This document shows, piece by piece, positions 10,301 to 20,984 of a stretch of 64,000 nt of DNA. Made by a program: the position numbers and the translations under genes. The stretch covers positions 1,024,096 through 1,088,095 of the forward strand of contig NW_003314281.1 in assembly GCF_000143415.4 (NCBI RefSeq), read 5' to 3'. This stretch comes from Selaginella moellendorffii (taxonomy: Eukaryota; Streptophyta; Lycopodiopsida; Selaginellales; Selaginellaceae). The notes below the pieces were generated by a model. The model saw nothing but the letters and a program-made list of their open reading frames with translations. It was not told the origin of the DNA and ran no database searches. The stretch's first letter is position 1. Each line of letters starts with the position of its first letter.

Positions 10301-10451
10301 GCTGAATCCAAGGGATCCCAGCATGAGCATATCGGTGGATAATGTTGTGCATGGTTGGATGCGGAAGCAGAGTGCCACCATCACCTTGCCAGACCATGCA
10401 AGAGATGCAGCAAGAGCATTCATAACCCGGGTTCAAGGTGAAATTCATTAA
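7381..10451 (+). pseudogene. transposase-like gene, RNase-H/integrase-like core (DUF7869-like)
   Basis: Two long open frames, 7382-9280 and 9228-10451. Residues 1-170 contain two modules with a VAEG...DP...LG...W pattern, resembling the accessory domain of CACTA (En/Spm) transposons. A Cys/His-rich stretch (CCKRRCCQH) and a middle domain follow. The C-terminal half resembles RNase-H-fold DUF7869 proteins, with YGNFFVPLW, a LLLQTDNAG / GENKN motif and GHTHEDVDAMFSHLAES. Family assignment is from memory of motifs. Damage is visible: TGA at 9278-9280, two palindromes at 9124-9202 between the two halves of the core, and one extra base near 9323 that puts LLLQTDNAG and GENKN in different frames. 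It diverges from the minus-strand gene, so both may belong to one element. Motif recognition is good; intactness is doubtful. Confidence 0.6.
9124..9202. repeat. two palindromes inside the transposase-like core
   Basis: Copies at 9124-9145 (9 of 11 pairs) and 9181-9202 (8 of 11). They separate the GANMMI segment from the LLLQTDN segment, which in relatives I recall are closer together. They may mark an unrecognised intron or an insertion. Confidence 0.65.
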
Positions 10452-11017
10452 TTCTCCTTTACTAAGTTTCTAATGTATTTTATTTCAAGGTGAACAATCC
10501 GAATCTGAATCAGAGGAGGCGTGATGGCATGGCATGATGGCGTGAGGCGTGACACCAAAAAGGAGGTGTCCACTAGCGCTTAAGCTTATAATGGTGTGTG
10601 CTCTCATGCCATTTACTTGATCACCAAATACCTTTTTCCCTTTGCACTAGTATATCTTAATACCGGTCTGAGAAATAGAATGGCATGTGCCCTCAGGCCT
10701 TTTACTAAATCACCTTTGAAAGAAATGCAAGCCTCTATGTCGTAAAGAAAAGGTACTAGAGAAATTCCTTAATAATATGAATGTTATTTAGTTTCATGAA
10801 AATACACTAAGGGTCAAATGAGTTAAATGACTTCTCCAGACTAGCAATGCCTCTTGCTACACCTTCACAATTAGATTCGTTAGAAAAAGATAACATTGAA
10901 TAATATCTAAATGTTCTCACCATTAAGTTATATGTCTGGCTAATAGGAATGATGTTCATCTTGGAAAGCTCACCACACGCTCAATGAACAAACAAATAGT
11001 GTGTGCGCGCATGCCAT
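10452..11017. repeat. 3' flank of the element with degenerate palindromes
   Basis: Decayed copies lie at 10591-10612, 10680-10701 and 10996-11017, plus a jumble of half-sites around 10520-10552. No gene is seen. The copy at 10996-11017 is the last one noticed in the window. Confidence 0.6.
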
Positions 11018-11900
11018 CGCTCTTCTTTAGCTTCAGATTCGACTTGTTCACTTTGATAATGAGATTTATTATACAACCAGATGGACTCAGTCTGGACACA
11101 AAGTCACCGCGCTAGTCACCATGCCCTAGATATGTCTAGCCCCTAGACAAAAAACATATAATTTCACGTCATTTTCAAATACTTGAAAATTTGTACTAGT
11201 CCCATTTTACTGAATAAATCCCACTTTAACGAAATAGAGCTTTATTGGGCTTATAATAAAATTAATTACACTTATGGGTGTTTTTGGTATTTTTCGGATT
11301 GGTGACCTTTATTTCTTGGGTGGAGACCTTAGCATCAACAAAGTGGAAAGTCTAGGTACTGAGATGCTTATGGGAAACGAGAAGCTACATGAGTAATGAA
11401 GAGTCCTTATGCAAATAAGTCAGTGATCCCTTCATCTTTATTTTGGGAGTATCATTAAAGGGTTTATTTGACACTAATTCATTTAGTGTTTATTTTTCAA
11501 GTTTGTTTTTATAACAAAAAGTCTCTTATTATTCTCTTTATATTAGTTGATACAGATTTAAATTTATCTTCTATTATTTGGCCTGTTACCACATGTTGTT
11601 GTTTATATTTGCGTTATGTGACAGAGTTAGTTTTCATTCTTTATAGCAACAGCTATACACACACATGTGTACGAGATGAGGCAAACCTAGTTGTGTGTGT
11701 AGGCAATCTCAAGCTTGAGCTACAATCATTGCAGTTAGTGTCGACTCAAACTTTTGCCTCATCCTTGGTATAGATTAATTGTGCCACAATTATGCCAAAT
11801 GTGACTTTGAAACTTATCCCCTTTGTCTCATGTTTCCTTATATTTCTTCCATTCTTTTTAGTTTTATTCTTTTTTGTCTCTTTGGTTTTACCTTTACTTC
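11018..11900. other. AT-rich DNA, probably retrotransposon 5' part
   Basis: No gene is seen. The two short open stretches at 11468-12010 are hydrophobic and AT-driven. By position this could be the remains of the 5' LTR and gag region of the element that follows, but no primer-binding site or gag motif was recognised. Confidence 0.35.
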
Positions 11901-14900
11901 AATCACTTTTATTTCCTCATTACTTCCTTTTATGTTTTCATCTTCTCCCTCTATTCCCTCTTCCAATCCCTCTGATAGTCCTTGTGTTGCAGCAATTGAC
12001 TAACTCATAAAGGACGATCTCTTTGAACTTGACTTATTGTTTGGGGCTAAAATTGCAATACGTCATCTTATTCCAACTAGGATGCTTATCCAATTAAGGT
12101 TCATGTTTGTTATCAGTCATTAAAAGAGATTAAAATTTCACATACAAATATCAAAGAGATGTTGGAAAAATGTATTATTCAAAAGTTGTAGAGTCCTTGA
12201 GCATGTGAATTTCATTTTGTGAAAAAGCTTGATAGGAGTATTCATTTTTGCATCGACTATCATTCATTAAATAAAGTGACGATTTCGGATATGTACTCTC
12301 TCCCTCACACTATTGATCTCTTGAATCATTTAGGGGGAAGTTATTAATTCATCAAGTTAGATATTACTTCTAGGTACTGACAAATGCTATTGATCGAGGA
12401 AGATATTCCTAAAATTCCTTTTCATACACCATTTAATTTGTATGAGTTCTTAGTGATGTGGTTTAGTTTAGATAATACTCTAGTGACTTTTTAATGAATA
12501 ATGGATGAGGTTCTTTATGATATGACAAAAGAGAACTTGTGTTATTAGTGCCGGCAACTTCATTACATTGTAGATCGTCACTAAATTATTAGCAATGATA
12601 TCTTGATCCACACAGAGAGGATATAAGAGGAACACGTCCATGATGTTCATAAAATGTTGAATTAACTATGGGAAGTTTGTTTCAAACTAAAGCAATCAAA
12701 GTGCATGTTTAGGTCTAAAGACACCACTTATCATGGGTACTATATTTCTTGTGAAGGTTTGCAAGTTATGGTTATTCTCAAGTTCTCTACTCTAAAGTGT
12801 GTAAATGATGTATAGTGTTTTTAAAGCAAAATGCAATATCTCAGTTATTTTGTTAATCACCCTTTTGATTATACTGCACTATTGCAAGCATTGTTAAAGT
12901 TGTCAAAGTTGTCTTTCATTTGATCTATAGATTATGAGTGGGTGTTTACGGATCTCAAAGAGTTATTGACAACTCCTTCAGTTTTGAAATATTTTAACTA
13001 CACTTGACCTTTTATTTTGCACATGGATGCTTTTGATATAGATTTTGGAGGTGTGTTGATGCAAAAGAGTTTGAGTGTGTCTGGTCAATACCACCCTATT
13101 ACATACATTAGTTATATATTACAATCAAAAGAGATGAATTACTCCATAATATAGAATGAGTGTTTAATAGTAGTTTGGGGTTTCAAAAAACTTCATGCTT
13201 ATTTATATAGTTCTTAGACATTATTAAAAGGTGATTATGTTATAGTTACTTTGTTATTAAAGTAGAAGAGTTTAATGGGTTATACTATTCGATGGGCTTT
13301 GAAACTTTAAATATATGATTTCGATATTGTTCATCAACTTAAAAGTTCTATGGCTAATATTGATGCCCTTTCTCAAGCTCTTTGTCCTTATTTGCTCTCT
13401 TATTATGTTTCTGACTAGCCTATTATTCCAATATCTATAGATTTTTTGGACGAAAATTCCGTGTTATCAACAGTTGTTATACTTGATATTGAGTGTTTAC
13501 AAGGTGTGAAGTAAGATTTACCTTCTTTTGATGAGGTTTGTAAGGCTCAAAGGTTGAGCCATAAATCCAAAGGCTTTGCAATGTGTTTTAAAATCTTAAG
13601 TCACTTGTTGATGACTTGTTATTTTAGCATTTACATTCTTGATATCACCTTAAGGATGACTTTCTTTATTTTATGGGGATAGATCTTAATGATCATTTAC
13701 GACTAGTGGCGTATTTGATTTTTATTCCACGCTTACCATGATTCTTTTATTCTAAGCAAGCATATGAGACATTGTCATGTGACTAAGAAGTTGCGTAGAT
13801 CTTTCTATTGGTTGGAGATGCGATATGATGTTACTTAGTATGTGCGTAACTATGTTTGGTTTAGGGTTTGTATTACTCCCCCTCGTGCTGTAAAAGGATG
13901 GTTGAAATCAATTACAATTTCCTATTTATTTAAGTTGGTAGTGTTTGATTTGATGGGGCCTTTTCCACAATCAACTGTTGACAATGAATATATTATTATT
14001 GACTACTTCACTCACTTGGTGAAAGTTGAAATGCTTACTAATGCGTCTGCAATTGTTGTTAGATATTTCCTCCTCAATCAAGTAGTATTCTAACATTCCT
14101 ATTTAGAATGAATTTTTTCAGATAATAGTCTCGCATTTATAACTAGGGCATTTCATATCATAACATTTCAGTTAGGGATACATCACACTTTTATGAGTGT
14201 TTATTATCCACAGTCAAATGGTTTAGTAGAACATTTTGTTCAAACCTTTAAAGATTGCAAAATACTTAAATTTTCAGCATTCAGATTGTAATGGTTATTT
14301 ATTGTCTCTTCAATATGCATATATCATAGGGGTGCAGAGTTTTATTAGTGTTTTATTATATAAACTTTTATATGGTCATAATTTGGTACTATCAACGGAG
14401 TTGAGTTTACTTTTGCAATTGTCATTAACTACCATTTATAATCAATATTTGACAAGTATTTTTTCATTAGTCCAAGCATCTGCCAAATACCTAGGCCACA
14501 TACAAATGGGACAACAATGGTGCTATAACTCCTATCATTGTTCACCTGTGAAGTATAATATGAATGACTTAGTGCTAGTCCATTTTCTTAATCTTATAGT
14601 ACATGGTTTGTCTAAGGGGCTCCTTGCTCAGTGAAAGTGAGTGTTACGGCAAGTTAGATTACAAGTTTATAAGGTTTGGCATGATATTTAACAGACCAAT
14701 CCTCCAAAAATTATGCATATGCAACAATTAAAACACATTGTACAAAGGGATTAAAAACAACTAACACTACATATAAACTCACCGATGCCTCCTTTTGATA
14801 TTCTTCTAGATCTTAGCCCATCCACTAGAAAACCCTAATTATCTTTCATCATTGTGAGGTGTACTAATATTAGCATAATAGAATTTTGATAGTCGTTAGA

Positions 14901-15070
14901 TTGGTTTAAGACACTTGTTCCTATATATAGGGTTTTTGGGCTAATTGATATCTCTATATTCTATTTTTATATCCATACATTCATATATCAATATTAATAT
15001 CTATTAATGTTTGGTTGAAGATATACTACTTTTTGCATTTTGTATCTATGTGCTAGAATGATATTCTATA
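11900..15070 (+). mobile_element. decayed Ty3/gypsy LTR retrotransposon
   Basis: Reading through many stops, the order of Ty3/gypsy pol can be followed. A reverse-transcriptase segment lies at about 12160-12780 (DYHSLNKVT, then EEDIPK and LYEFLVM, then the catalytic-loop region). RNase H lies at about 13010-13400 (DAFDIDFGGVLMQ, ending in a DALS-like motif). Integrase lies at about 13740-14260 (HCHVTKKLRRSFYW, FDLMGPFP, then YYPQSNGLVEH). Many former CAG and CAA codons now read TAG or TAA and the DNA is very AT-rich, as expected of long-methylated DNA. A probable 3' LTR starts at about 14851 with TGTGAGGTG and carries a TATATATAG box at 14922. No coding capacity remains. Confidence 0.8.
14851..15070 (+). 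repeat. probable 3' LTR fragment
   Basis: TGTGAGGTGTACTAATATTA opens a stretch that matches a second remnant at about 26728. The preceding coding end CCTCCTTTTGATATTCTTCT also matches 26668. The right boundary is not defined. Confidence 0.45.
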
Positions 15071-15885
15071 CTTTCAAAAAACCTTCACTTGATCTCTCTT
15101 TCACCATTGAGATCAATTCTGAAACTTGAACCACATTTACCACATTTTTAAGATTTAGATATGTACATCTGGAAAATAGAATATTATCTGAAAACAATTT
15201 TATACATATCCAATCTCAAATCGAATAAGGGAGATATAGTAGTCAATAACAAAAATTCTAATTATTAATAATACCATGTGGACACAATTTCACACCAACC
15301 AAAGATCCCACAATTCCCCTTGTTTGTGAGCATTGAAAACTTATCACTCTAACCTACATTATTCTTGAGATAAAGCCCTTTCCCACTTCTAATAAATTTG
15401 GTCATTTGCTGATCCCTCTGTTTTCACAATCTTCAGCTTGCATTTGCTGATAGACATAAGCTTTTCATCTGAAACTGGGGGACGAGTGGTGCCATCAATA
15501 GACGTTGTGAACCACATCTGCGAGCATGTGTCCAAGTTTGTAGAGTAGTTTTTGTGTTGCGGCAGCCAACTTGGAGATCTTGGAAGATTGAAACGCAAAG
15601 AGATTTGCATGGAGGTGTGGGCATAGTCCATGACAATCCAGGATTCTCCATTTGCTACCGATGCTAGACTTGCTGTTCAAACGAGAAAGAAGCATTGACA
15701 TTTTTTTTGCCAGAATTCTCACGTCTTAGATTCCTCTTATAATATGTGATGTTTGCTTGTGATATGCTTCGTGTTCTCTGTTTGTTAGTGTGTTACACTG
15801 TTTTCTAGAATGGATATTCCAAGTCAAGATTACAGAAATTGTAGCTATTTGTTCACTCGTTTTTCCTGGTATTTTACACAACTTT
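15070..15885. other. region downstream of the lipase gene
   Basis: No recognised gene. A minus-strand open stretch at 15389-15650 (about 87 codons, no family recognised) could be a fragment of a lost gene. The remainder probably holds the lipase 3' UTR. Confidence 0.3.
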
Positions 15886-17397
15886 TTAGTTAAACTCTGG
15901 ATTTTCTTCACTTGGAATCTCTCTTGGAGGCCACATATGGCGAGGAATCCATTTGCCATCCGATAGTTTCTTCATGTTCTTAAAACCATGCACCCACCAG
16001 GATGTTGGAATCTTGAGCTCCTTGATCACCAAGTCATCTGATTTGTTCATCAACGTGTAGTCCCGTGGTACCACCAGCTCAAACCCGGCCGATGATCTCG
16101 TCTCGTTCATTGCTCCATTCTCATCACCATTCATCATCCAGCTCTCCATATCTCGCCTCGACCGCTTCCGCGACCTGCTCGACGACGATGCTGGATCAGT
16201 CTGCTTGAGCAGCCTGGAGGTCTTGTAAACTGCAGAGTGCTCGCCCACAAACTCATGCACTGTCTCGGGCTCGTCCTTGAACAGCTCCATGAACGATTCC
16301 GGAATCTCAGACTTCACCTCAAGCATGGAAGCCAAACTTCTAGACTCCTGGATCATTGGAGCTGCAATAAAGCTGCCACTCATAGCAGCCTTGATAGGAG
16401 ATCTCTTCTGCCCGGCAATGCAATGCAAGTAGAGCTCCAAGTTGTGGCAACGCATCCCAAAACCCAGATCCTGGACGTACGGTGACGATGACCAGTCAAC
16501 CCTCCATTCAACGCCAACGTGCTGGTATATCCCCGGTGGAGTCAACGATACCGGTGGGATGAGCGTGACGATGTCGCCGGTGCTCACAACCCGGATGATC
16601 TTTCACGACTCCTCGGCCCGCTTCTTAAACTCACCATCGCCGGTCTTTGGAGCTCCATACACAAACGCCGTCACCATGACTGTTCTTCCTTCGGCGATTC
16701 GCGGCTTGTTGAATCCATAGTCCGCTGCTGCGAGTGGTGCCATTCCGGCCCCCATGCTGTGACCCACAAAAGTGATACTCATGTCTTCGTCCTTGTAATC
16801 CACTTCTACGAGCTTGTTCACCTCCTTGAAGATCTGGTCTCTTAAGCTCGAGTCTCCAAACATCTTGGAAGCGTCCGAGGCAGTGTACATGCTCAGAAAT
16901 CCCTCCACGACCCTGGGAAGCGGCTTCTCCAGCCCCAGGAGCTTGAGCTCCTTCATCATAAACTCGCTGTTCACGTACCATTCATCGGAGGCTTTGGTCC
17001 CGCGGAGGATGACCGCGACGTCTCTACGGCCGAGTTTTCGGGTTTCCTGGTCGCTCGAGACTGCAATGTAGCCAATCCAGGTCGTGGATGATCTCTTGTG
17101 GAGGCCATCGAAGGCAGTCCTCCAGCCTTCGACGACGAGAGTGGAGTAGAGATAGCGAGTGATTTTGTAATCGCTGGTGACCCCAACGTTGGGGAAGAGA
17201 TCTGATTTGCCGTAAAGGGAGTAGTATATGAACTCGGACTCGACCTCCATGTCGATTGCATCGTACACTGCCTCTACAAACTCACCATAGCGAATGCCGG
17301 CAGCTCGCAAATCCGGGTGGAGGGGATCGATCACTCCCTTCCAATTGTTCATGCCTTGGATGTCTTGCCACCTTGTTGCTACTAGAACTCCTGCCAT
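15886..17397 (-). pseudogene. PLA1-II-type class 3 lipase with in-frame stop
   Basis: One frame runs from ATG at 17397 to TAA at 15886, about 504 codons, interrupted only by TGA at 16603-16605. It belongs to the plant lipase class 3 / phospholipase A1-II family, which releases fatty acids from the sn-1 position of lipids. Visible features are an N-terminal WxxIxGxNxWxGxxDPL motif, the nucleophile GHSMG (about residue 212), the Asp in STGDIV (about 273) and the His in CHNLELYLH (about 316). The stop falls between nucleophile and Asp, so a terminated product lacks two of the three triad residues. Where relatives have Gly, a GGA to TGA change would explain it. Both sides of the stop are otherwise well conserved, so the lesion is recent, a sequencing error, or read through. 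There is no intron. Confidence 0.8.
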
Positions 17398-17439
17398 CTT
17401 TCAATCTTTTGAGCAGTGATCTGCAAGAAGTTCTATGAG

Positions 17440-17820
17440 AAGCTCTTTATTGTGGAGTTCAACGGGATAAGGAATGTGTGGTTGAGAATGAATACTATAG
17501 GATATAAAACTTTATAATGTCCCAATGTCTTTCCATTCTTTAGCTTAGATTCTCTTCTCGTTCGATCATGTATCATTCTTTTCTATCATCACCCATTGTA
17601 TGTTTCCACAGCTAGCTGATCTCAGCGAAAAAAATGCCACTCTCCTCGATCGAGAGTGAGAGTGAAATGCCAACGTCCTAGCTCCGTTTTCCATTGACCG
17701 GGCTGGAACTTTCACCTAAGTTCCTGGTTTAAAGGCGATAAAACTTCTATTGGTGGATCTGAAGATCTTCAGGTCGGAGAAAATCCCCACCGAGAGCATC
17801 AACTGAATTCACGTGTTTTT
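17440..17820 (+). pseudogene. relic of 5-oxoprolinase 5' end
   Basis: CTTAGATTCTCTTCTC near 17545, TCACCCATTGTATGTTTCC near 17590, the GCCACTCTCCTCGA tract near 17636, a GGAACTTTCACC tract near 17706 and CAGGTCGGAGAAAATCCCCA near 17770 follow the same order as the leader and first about 90 codons of the intact gene at 20885-21260. Stops and deletions are frequent. The rest of the 3.9-kb gene is missing. Confidence 0.8.
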
Positions 17821-17839
17821 ACATGGGGATGTTGGTTTT

Positions 17840-18440
17840 TTTATTAGTTTTGCTCGGCCTCGGGAAAGCTCTCCAACTCTATTTAGTTGGGTTTGGTACG
17901 CCGTTGCAGGAGTAAAGATTGCCTTGAAAGCCTATGCAGTGTGGGATTTTATGTGAACAAGGAAAACTCCCAAACGACTCGGGCAAGAACGATGGTTGGC
18001 CTTCTATTATTTTGTTTGTCCAGATTCCGGACTTTGGAAAAACTTTTGCAGGAGCATTTGAGAAGGGCCTGGTGGTCAAGGGCACTCTTCTCGTCAGAAT
18101 GACGAACTCAAGCAGTTGTCACCCAAATCCTCTCCGAAGCTCCTTGCACAACCATCTACTTTACTTGGATCCAACCTGATATCCACGTAAAGTGTATGTT
18201 CCAGCGCAAGAAATTTAGAGTGATGTGCAGGTTGGAGTATCCCTATCACTGCAAACTCTACGTTTGTATCTGACATCTTTGCATCGAGACTCTTTGATGT
18301 TTACTTGGGAGAGAAAGCAGTCTCACCGTCACTCAAGGCTCCCAGAGGTTTGTATTTATTTATTTCAGGAGTTCTCTCAGAGCTCGAGAGCCCTCTCCAA
18401 CAACATATTAGCGATATAAGTCGTGACATTCTGTAGGCAA
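17840..18440 (+). pseudogene. relic of CHI-like fatty-acid-binding protein gene
   Basis: Starting with TTTTGCTCGGCCTCGG, this follows exons 2-5 and the introns of the gene at 25140-26162, including AAAGCCTATGCAGTG, the GAGCATTTGAGAAGGGCCTG exon start, ACTTGGATCCAACCTGATA and GAGACTCTTTGATGTTTACT. Deletions and frameshifts break every exon. Introns are retained, so it arose by DNA duplication rather than retroposition. Similarity continues into the 3' flank (GATATAAGTC near 18412 and 26500). Confidence 0.85.
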
Positions 18441-18838
18441 GAGGGTTGAGGAACGCAAGCCACTGAGCCAAGAACAATCGCAGAATGGAGATAAAAGAAG
18501 CGAGCACCTTCAATCTGTGAATCTACGCCAGCGCCCAGAGGATTGAAGATCAGTGAGCTCAATGCCTACTTGTTGAGCCGATTTGGAATGCTGTGCGACA
18601 AGATCTCGTTAAAGATCAAGAAAAGTTTGTGACGTCTAAGGCTCTACGACAGCTTTGAGCCCAGCGTGAGCGTGTTTTCTTCTTTATATTTATTGCAGGG
18701 ACTAATAAAGTTTTACAACTTTCATCCTTATAAGCTCTTTTTCTTTTTTAATATTCTAGCATATACTTTAATTTCATTCCATGTGTTCCATAATCCTAAA
18801 CTCTCTGCTAACCATCCGATAAATTAAGGATATAGCAG
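18441..18838. other. spacer upstream of PP2C
   Basis: No gene seen. AT-rich DNA from about 18690; a TATTTATAG box at 18840-18848 probably serves the PP2C gene. Confidence 0.4.
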
Positions 18839-18839
18839 T

Positions 18840-18848
18840 CTATTTATA
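18840..18848 (+). promoter_or_regulatory. possible TATA box of PP2C
   Basis: TATTTATAG lies 31 bp before the chosen ATG at 18879. This would give a very short leader, so the true initiation site may use a different element. Confidence 0.35.
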
Positions 18849-18878
18849 GTGAAGGTTTCTCGAATTCTCTCTAGGGAT

Positions 18879-20366
18879 ATGGAGGTAGTTTTCAGCAATG
18901 GCGCACGCACCCTTGGAATTCCTTTGCATGAAAGGCGGGTTAAAGTCCCCGAGGTACTGAGGGCGTTTGGAGCTGGAGTTCTAATGTGGAAGGATGATGG
19001 CAGCCTCAAAAAGCTTGAAATGGGCAAGTCACCAGGCGATGAGCTTAGCACTGATATCTTTACTCCTGGGAAGACGTATCAGGTAATCGAAGCCGTCACC
19101 TTTGCCGTCGGCTTTGGAGACAAGTATACTTTCCCTTTATTTGATGGGAGGGTTAGAGTCAGAGAAGTCCTAGATGCTTGTAAAGCTGATGGGTTAAGGG
19201 TCGAGGATGTAGTAAATGTTCTCCGGGAGCAGGGAGAATTCAGCTTCTGCAGATTTCGCTCCATGAAGTATTCTGTCAGGTTGCTAGAGAGGTATCGCGT
19301 TGAGCGGGATGAGAAGGAAGACAAACTCACACATGCGTACGTATTTGCAAGCCAAGGAATGAGGAAAGTTGAAGGTTGCGACATAGAGGATACATATGCA
19401 GTGGCTGCCACCCCAAGTGTATCTCTTTTTGGTGTGTTCGATGGCCATAATGGATCAGCGGCATCTCGGTTCTGCGCAAAACACATGTTCAAGTACTTGA
19501 CTCAGAACGAGTGTTTCCAAAGAGGCGAGTATGCCCAGAGCCTCAAGGAAGTGTTCCTGCAGATGGACAGGCTAATGAGGAGCCAAGCTGGGCTGCAAGA
19601 GATCCAGAATCTGGCAAAGGAGCCCCCAGTGCACGACGATGCTATTGTTCTCACTGAGGAGCATGGACTAGGGGTGCAGATGGTATGGCCCGAGGACCAT
19701 CCCGCTTATTACGTGCACGCCAGCCCTGGAACCTGTGCAGTAGTTGCGCTCGTGCTTGAAAAGAAGGTGTTCATCGCGAGTGCGGGGGATTGTCGCTGCA
19801 GCCTGTATAGCAACAAGAAACTGGTCCACTTAACCACCGATCATTGGCCATCTACGCCGGAGGAATCAGCGAGGATCCGGAGAGCGGGGGGACAGGTATT
19901 GCAGGGAAGGGTGGCCATAGATTCGCTTTTAGGAGATCCGGGTACGCTCAACATGTCGAGGGCAATAGGAGATCTTCATTTTAAGATGAACAACACGCTT
20001 CCTCAGGAGGAACAGATTGTTTCTGCTGCGCCTGATATTGTCGAGGTTGACATCTCGAAAGACTGCGAGTTCTTGATAGTGAACTCCGATGGGGTGTGGA
20101 GGGATTATTTCGATACCAGATGTGAGACGATCAGCAAGGCCATCAAAGAAGATGACAAGGAAGCGGTAGAGAAAGCTGTGGGTATCGATATGAAAGTATT
20201 GAGGAACAAACCGTCATGGGGCAGACTTTTATTTGAAAGACGAGACGATGTGACTGTGATTGTGGTGTCCCTTAAACAAGCAGCATTGCACGGGGCAGAT
20301 CATTTGAACATCAACAAGTATCCTGCTCATTTCAAGAAAAGTGAAATAGGGAGTGATAGGAAGTGA
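18879..20366 (+). CDS. PP2C-family protein phosphatase with N-terminal extension
   Basis: Single-exon gene of 495 codons; the start is the first ATG of the frame. From about residue 150 it is a PPM/PP2C Ser/Thr phosphatase: the metal-binding FGVFDGHNG is at about 184-192, followed by GTCAVVALV, ASAGDCRC, a LTTDHWPSTPEE segment, LNMSRAIGDLHFK, FLIVNSDGVW at about 400 and a final DDVTVIVVSL. Metal-coordinating Asp residues are present, so it is probably active. Residues 1-130 hold a domain I cannot name, with two similar halves (a hydrophobic strand, VKVPEVLRAFGAG, then VRVREVLDACKADG). It lies between the two copies of the duplicated lipase-oxoprolinase-CHI segment. Substrate unknown. Confidence 0.85.
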   Translation: MEVVFSNGARTLGIPLHERRVKVPEVLRAFGAGVLMWKDDGSLKKLEMGKSPGDELSTDIFTPGKTYQVIEAVTFAVGFGDKYTFPLFDGRVRVREVLDACKADGLRVEDVVNVLREQGEFSFCRFRSMKYSVRLLERYRVERDEKEDKLTHAYVFASQGMRKVEGCDIEDTYAVAATPSVSLFGVFDGHNGSAASRFCAKHMFKYLTQNECFQRGEYAQSLKEVFLQMDRLMRSQAGLQEIQNLAKEPPVHDDAIVLTEEHGLGVQMVWPEDHPAYYVHASPGTCAVVALVLEKKVFIASAGDCRCSLYSNKKLVHLTTDHWPSTPEESARIRRAGGQVLQGRVAIDSLLGDPGTLNMSRAIGDLHFKMNNTLPQEEQIVSAAPDIVEVDISKDCEFLIVNSDGVWRDYFDTRCETISKAIKEDDKEAVEKAVGIDMKVLRNKPSWGRLLFERRDDVTVIVVSLKQAALHGADHLNINKYPAHFKKSEIGSDRK

Positions 20367-20984
20367 TTCATTCGTCGTCTTAATCAATGTTATAGAAATA
20401 AGAGAAAACAGCTAAAAACTTGATGATACTTCAAATCACCAACATCAATATAAAAATCATGATTTTTATCCATTCTCGCCTCTGGATCGACTCCCTTCCA
20501 ATGTTCACCCCTTGTTGCTGGATTTGCAAGAAGAAGCTCTATGAAATCTTTCGTTCAATGTGTACTAATTAATTATAACTTATAATTTAAATTTAAATAC
20601 ATATTAATTCTATGTTATGGAATGGGATTCGATCCCATGCCCTTACGGACTGAAACTAAGACCATCTTTAGCACGTAATTATTCTCCTAAACCAGTGTCA
20701 TATGCATCTCTCGTATCGCTAGGTGTAAGCTTGGATTCTCTCCTCGTTGCGGGAACCCTCCTTGTGGCGCCGAGGATTGATGCCAATCGACCCAGGTATG
20801 AAATTTTCTCTCCGAGCAGTGAGATTCCTGTAGCTGTGTAGGGTTTAGCGAGCAGCACAGGCCATTTTCCTTTTTGATAGATCAACATTGAAGCTTAGAT
20901 TCTCTTCTCCAGTGTTTTATCACTCTTTTCTATCGTCACCCATTGTGTTTGTTTCTTTCACAGGTAACTGTGATCGCATTTGAG
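20367..20984. other. spacer with lipase 5' relic and oxoprolinase leader
   Basis: 20478-20560 matches the start and upstream of the lipase at 17330-17440 (CTCCCTTCCAATGTTCA, CTTGTTGCT, then TGCAAGAAGAAGCTCTATGA). 20617-20830 is unrelated and has a tRNA-like T-arm. 20885-20966 is the oxoprolinase leader, containing a TTTCTTTCACAG acceptor at about 20964, so a 5' UTR intron is possible. Confidence 0.65.

Noticed and set aside
233-11017. CRISPR array or phage attachment sites as an explanation of the palindromes
   Set aside because: Spacing is irregular (50 bp to over 1 kb), copies are palindromic, and the host is a plant.
20617-20710. tRNA gene on the minus strand, from a T-arm-like ATCGAATCCC with a stem
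   Set aside because: No matching 5' acceptor strand, D-arm or anticodon arm could be drawn; at most a tRNA-derived fragment.
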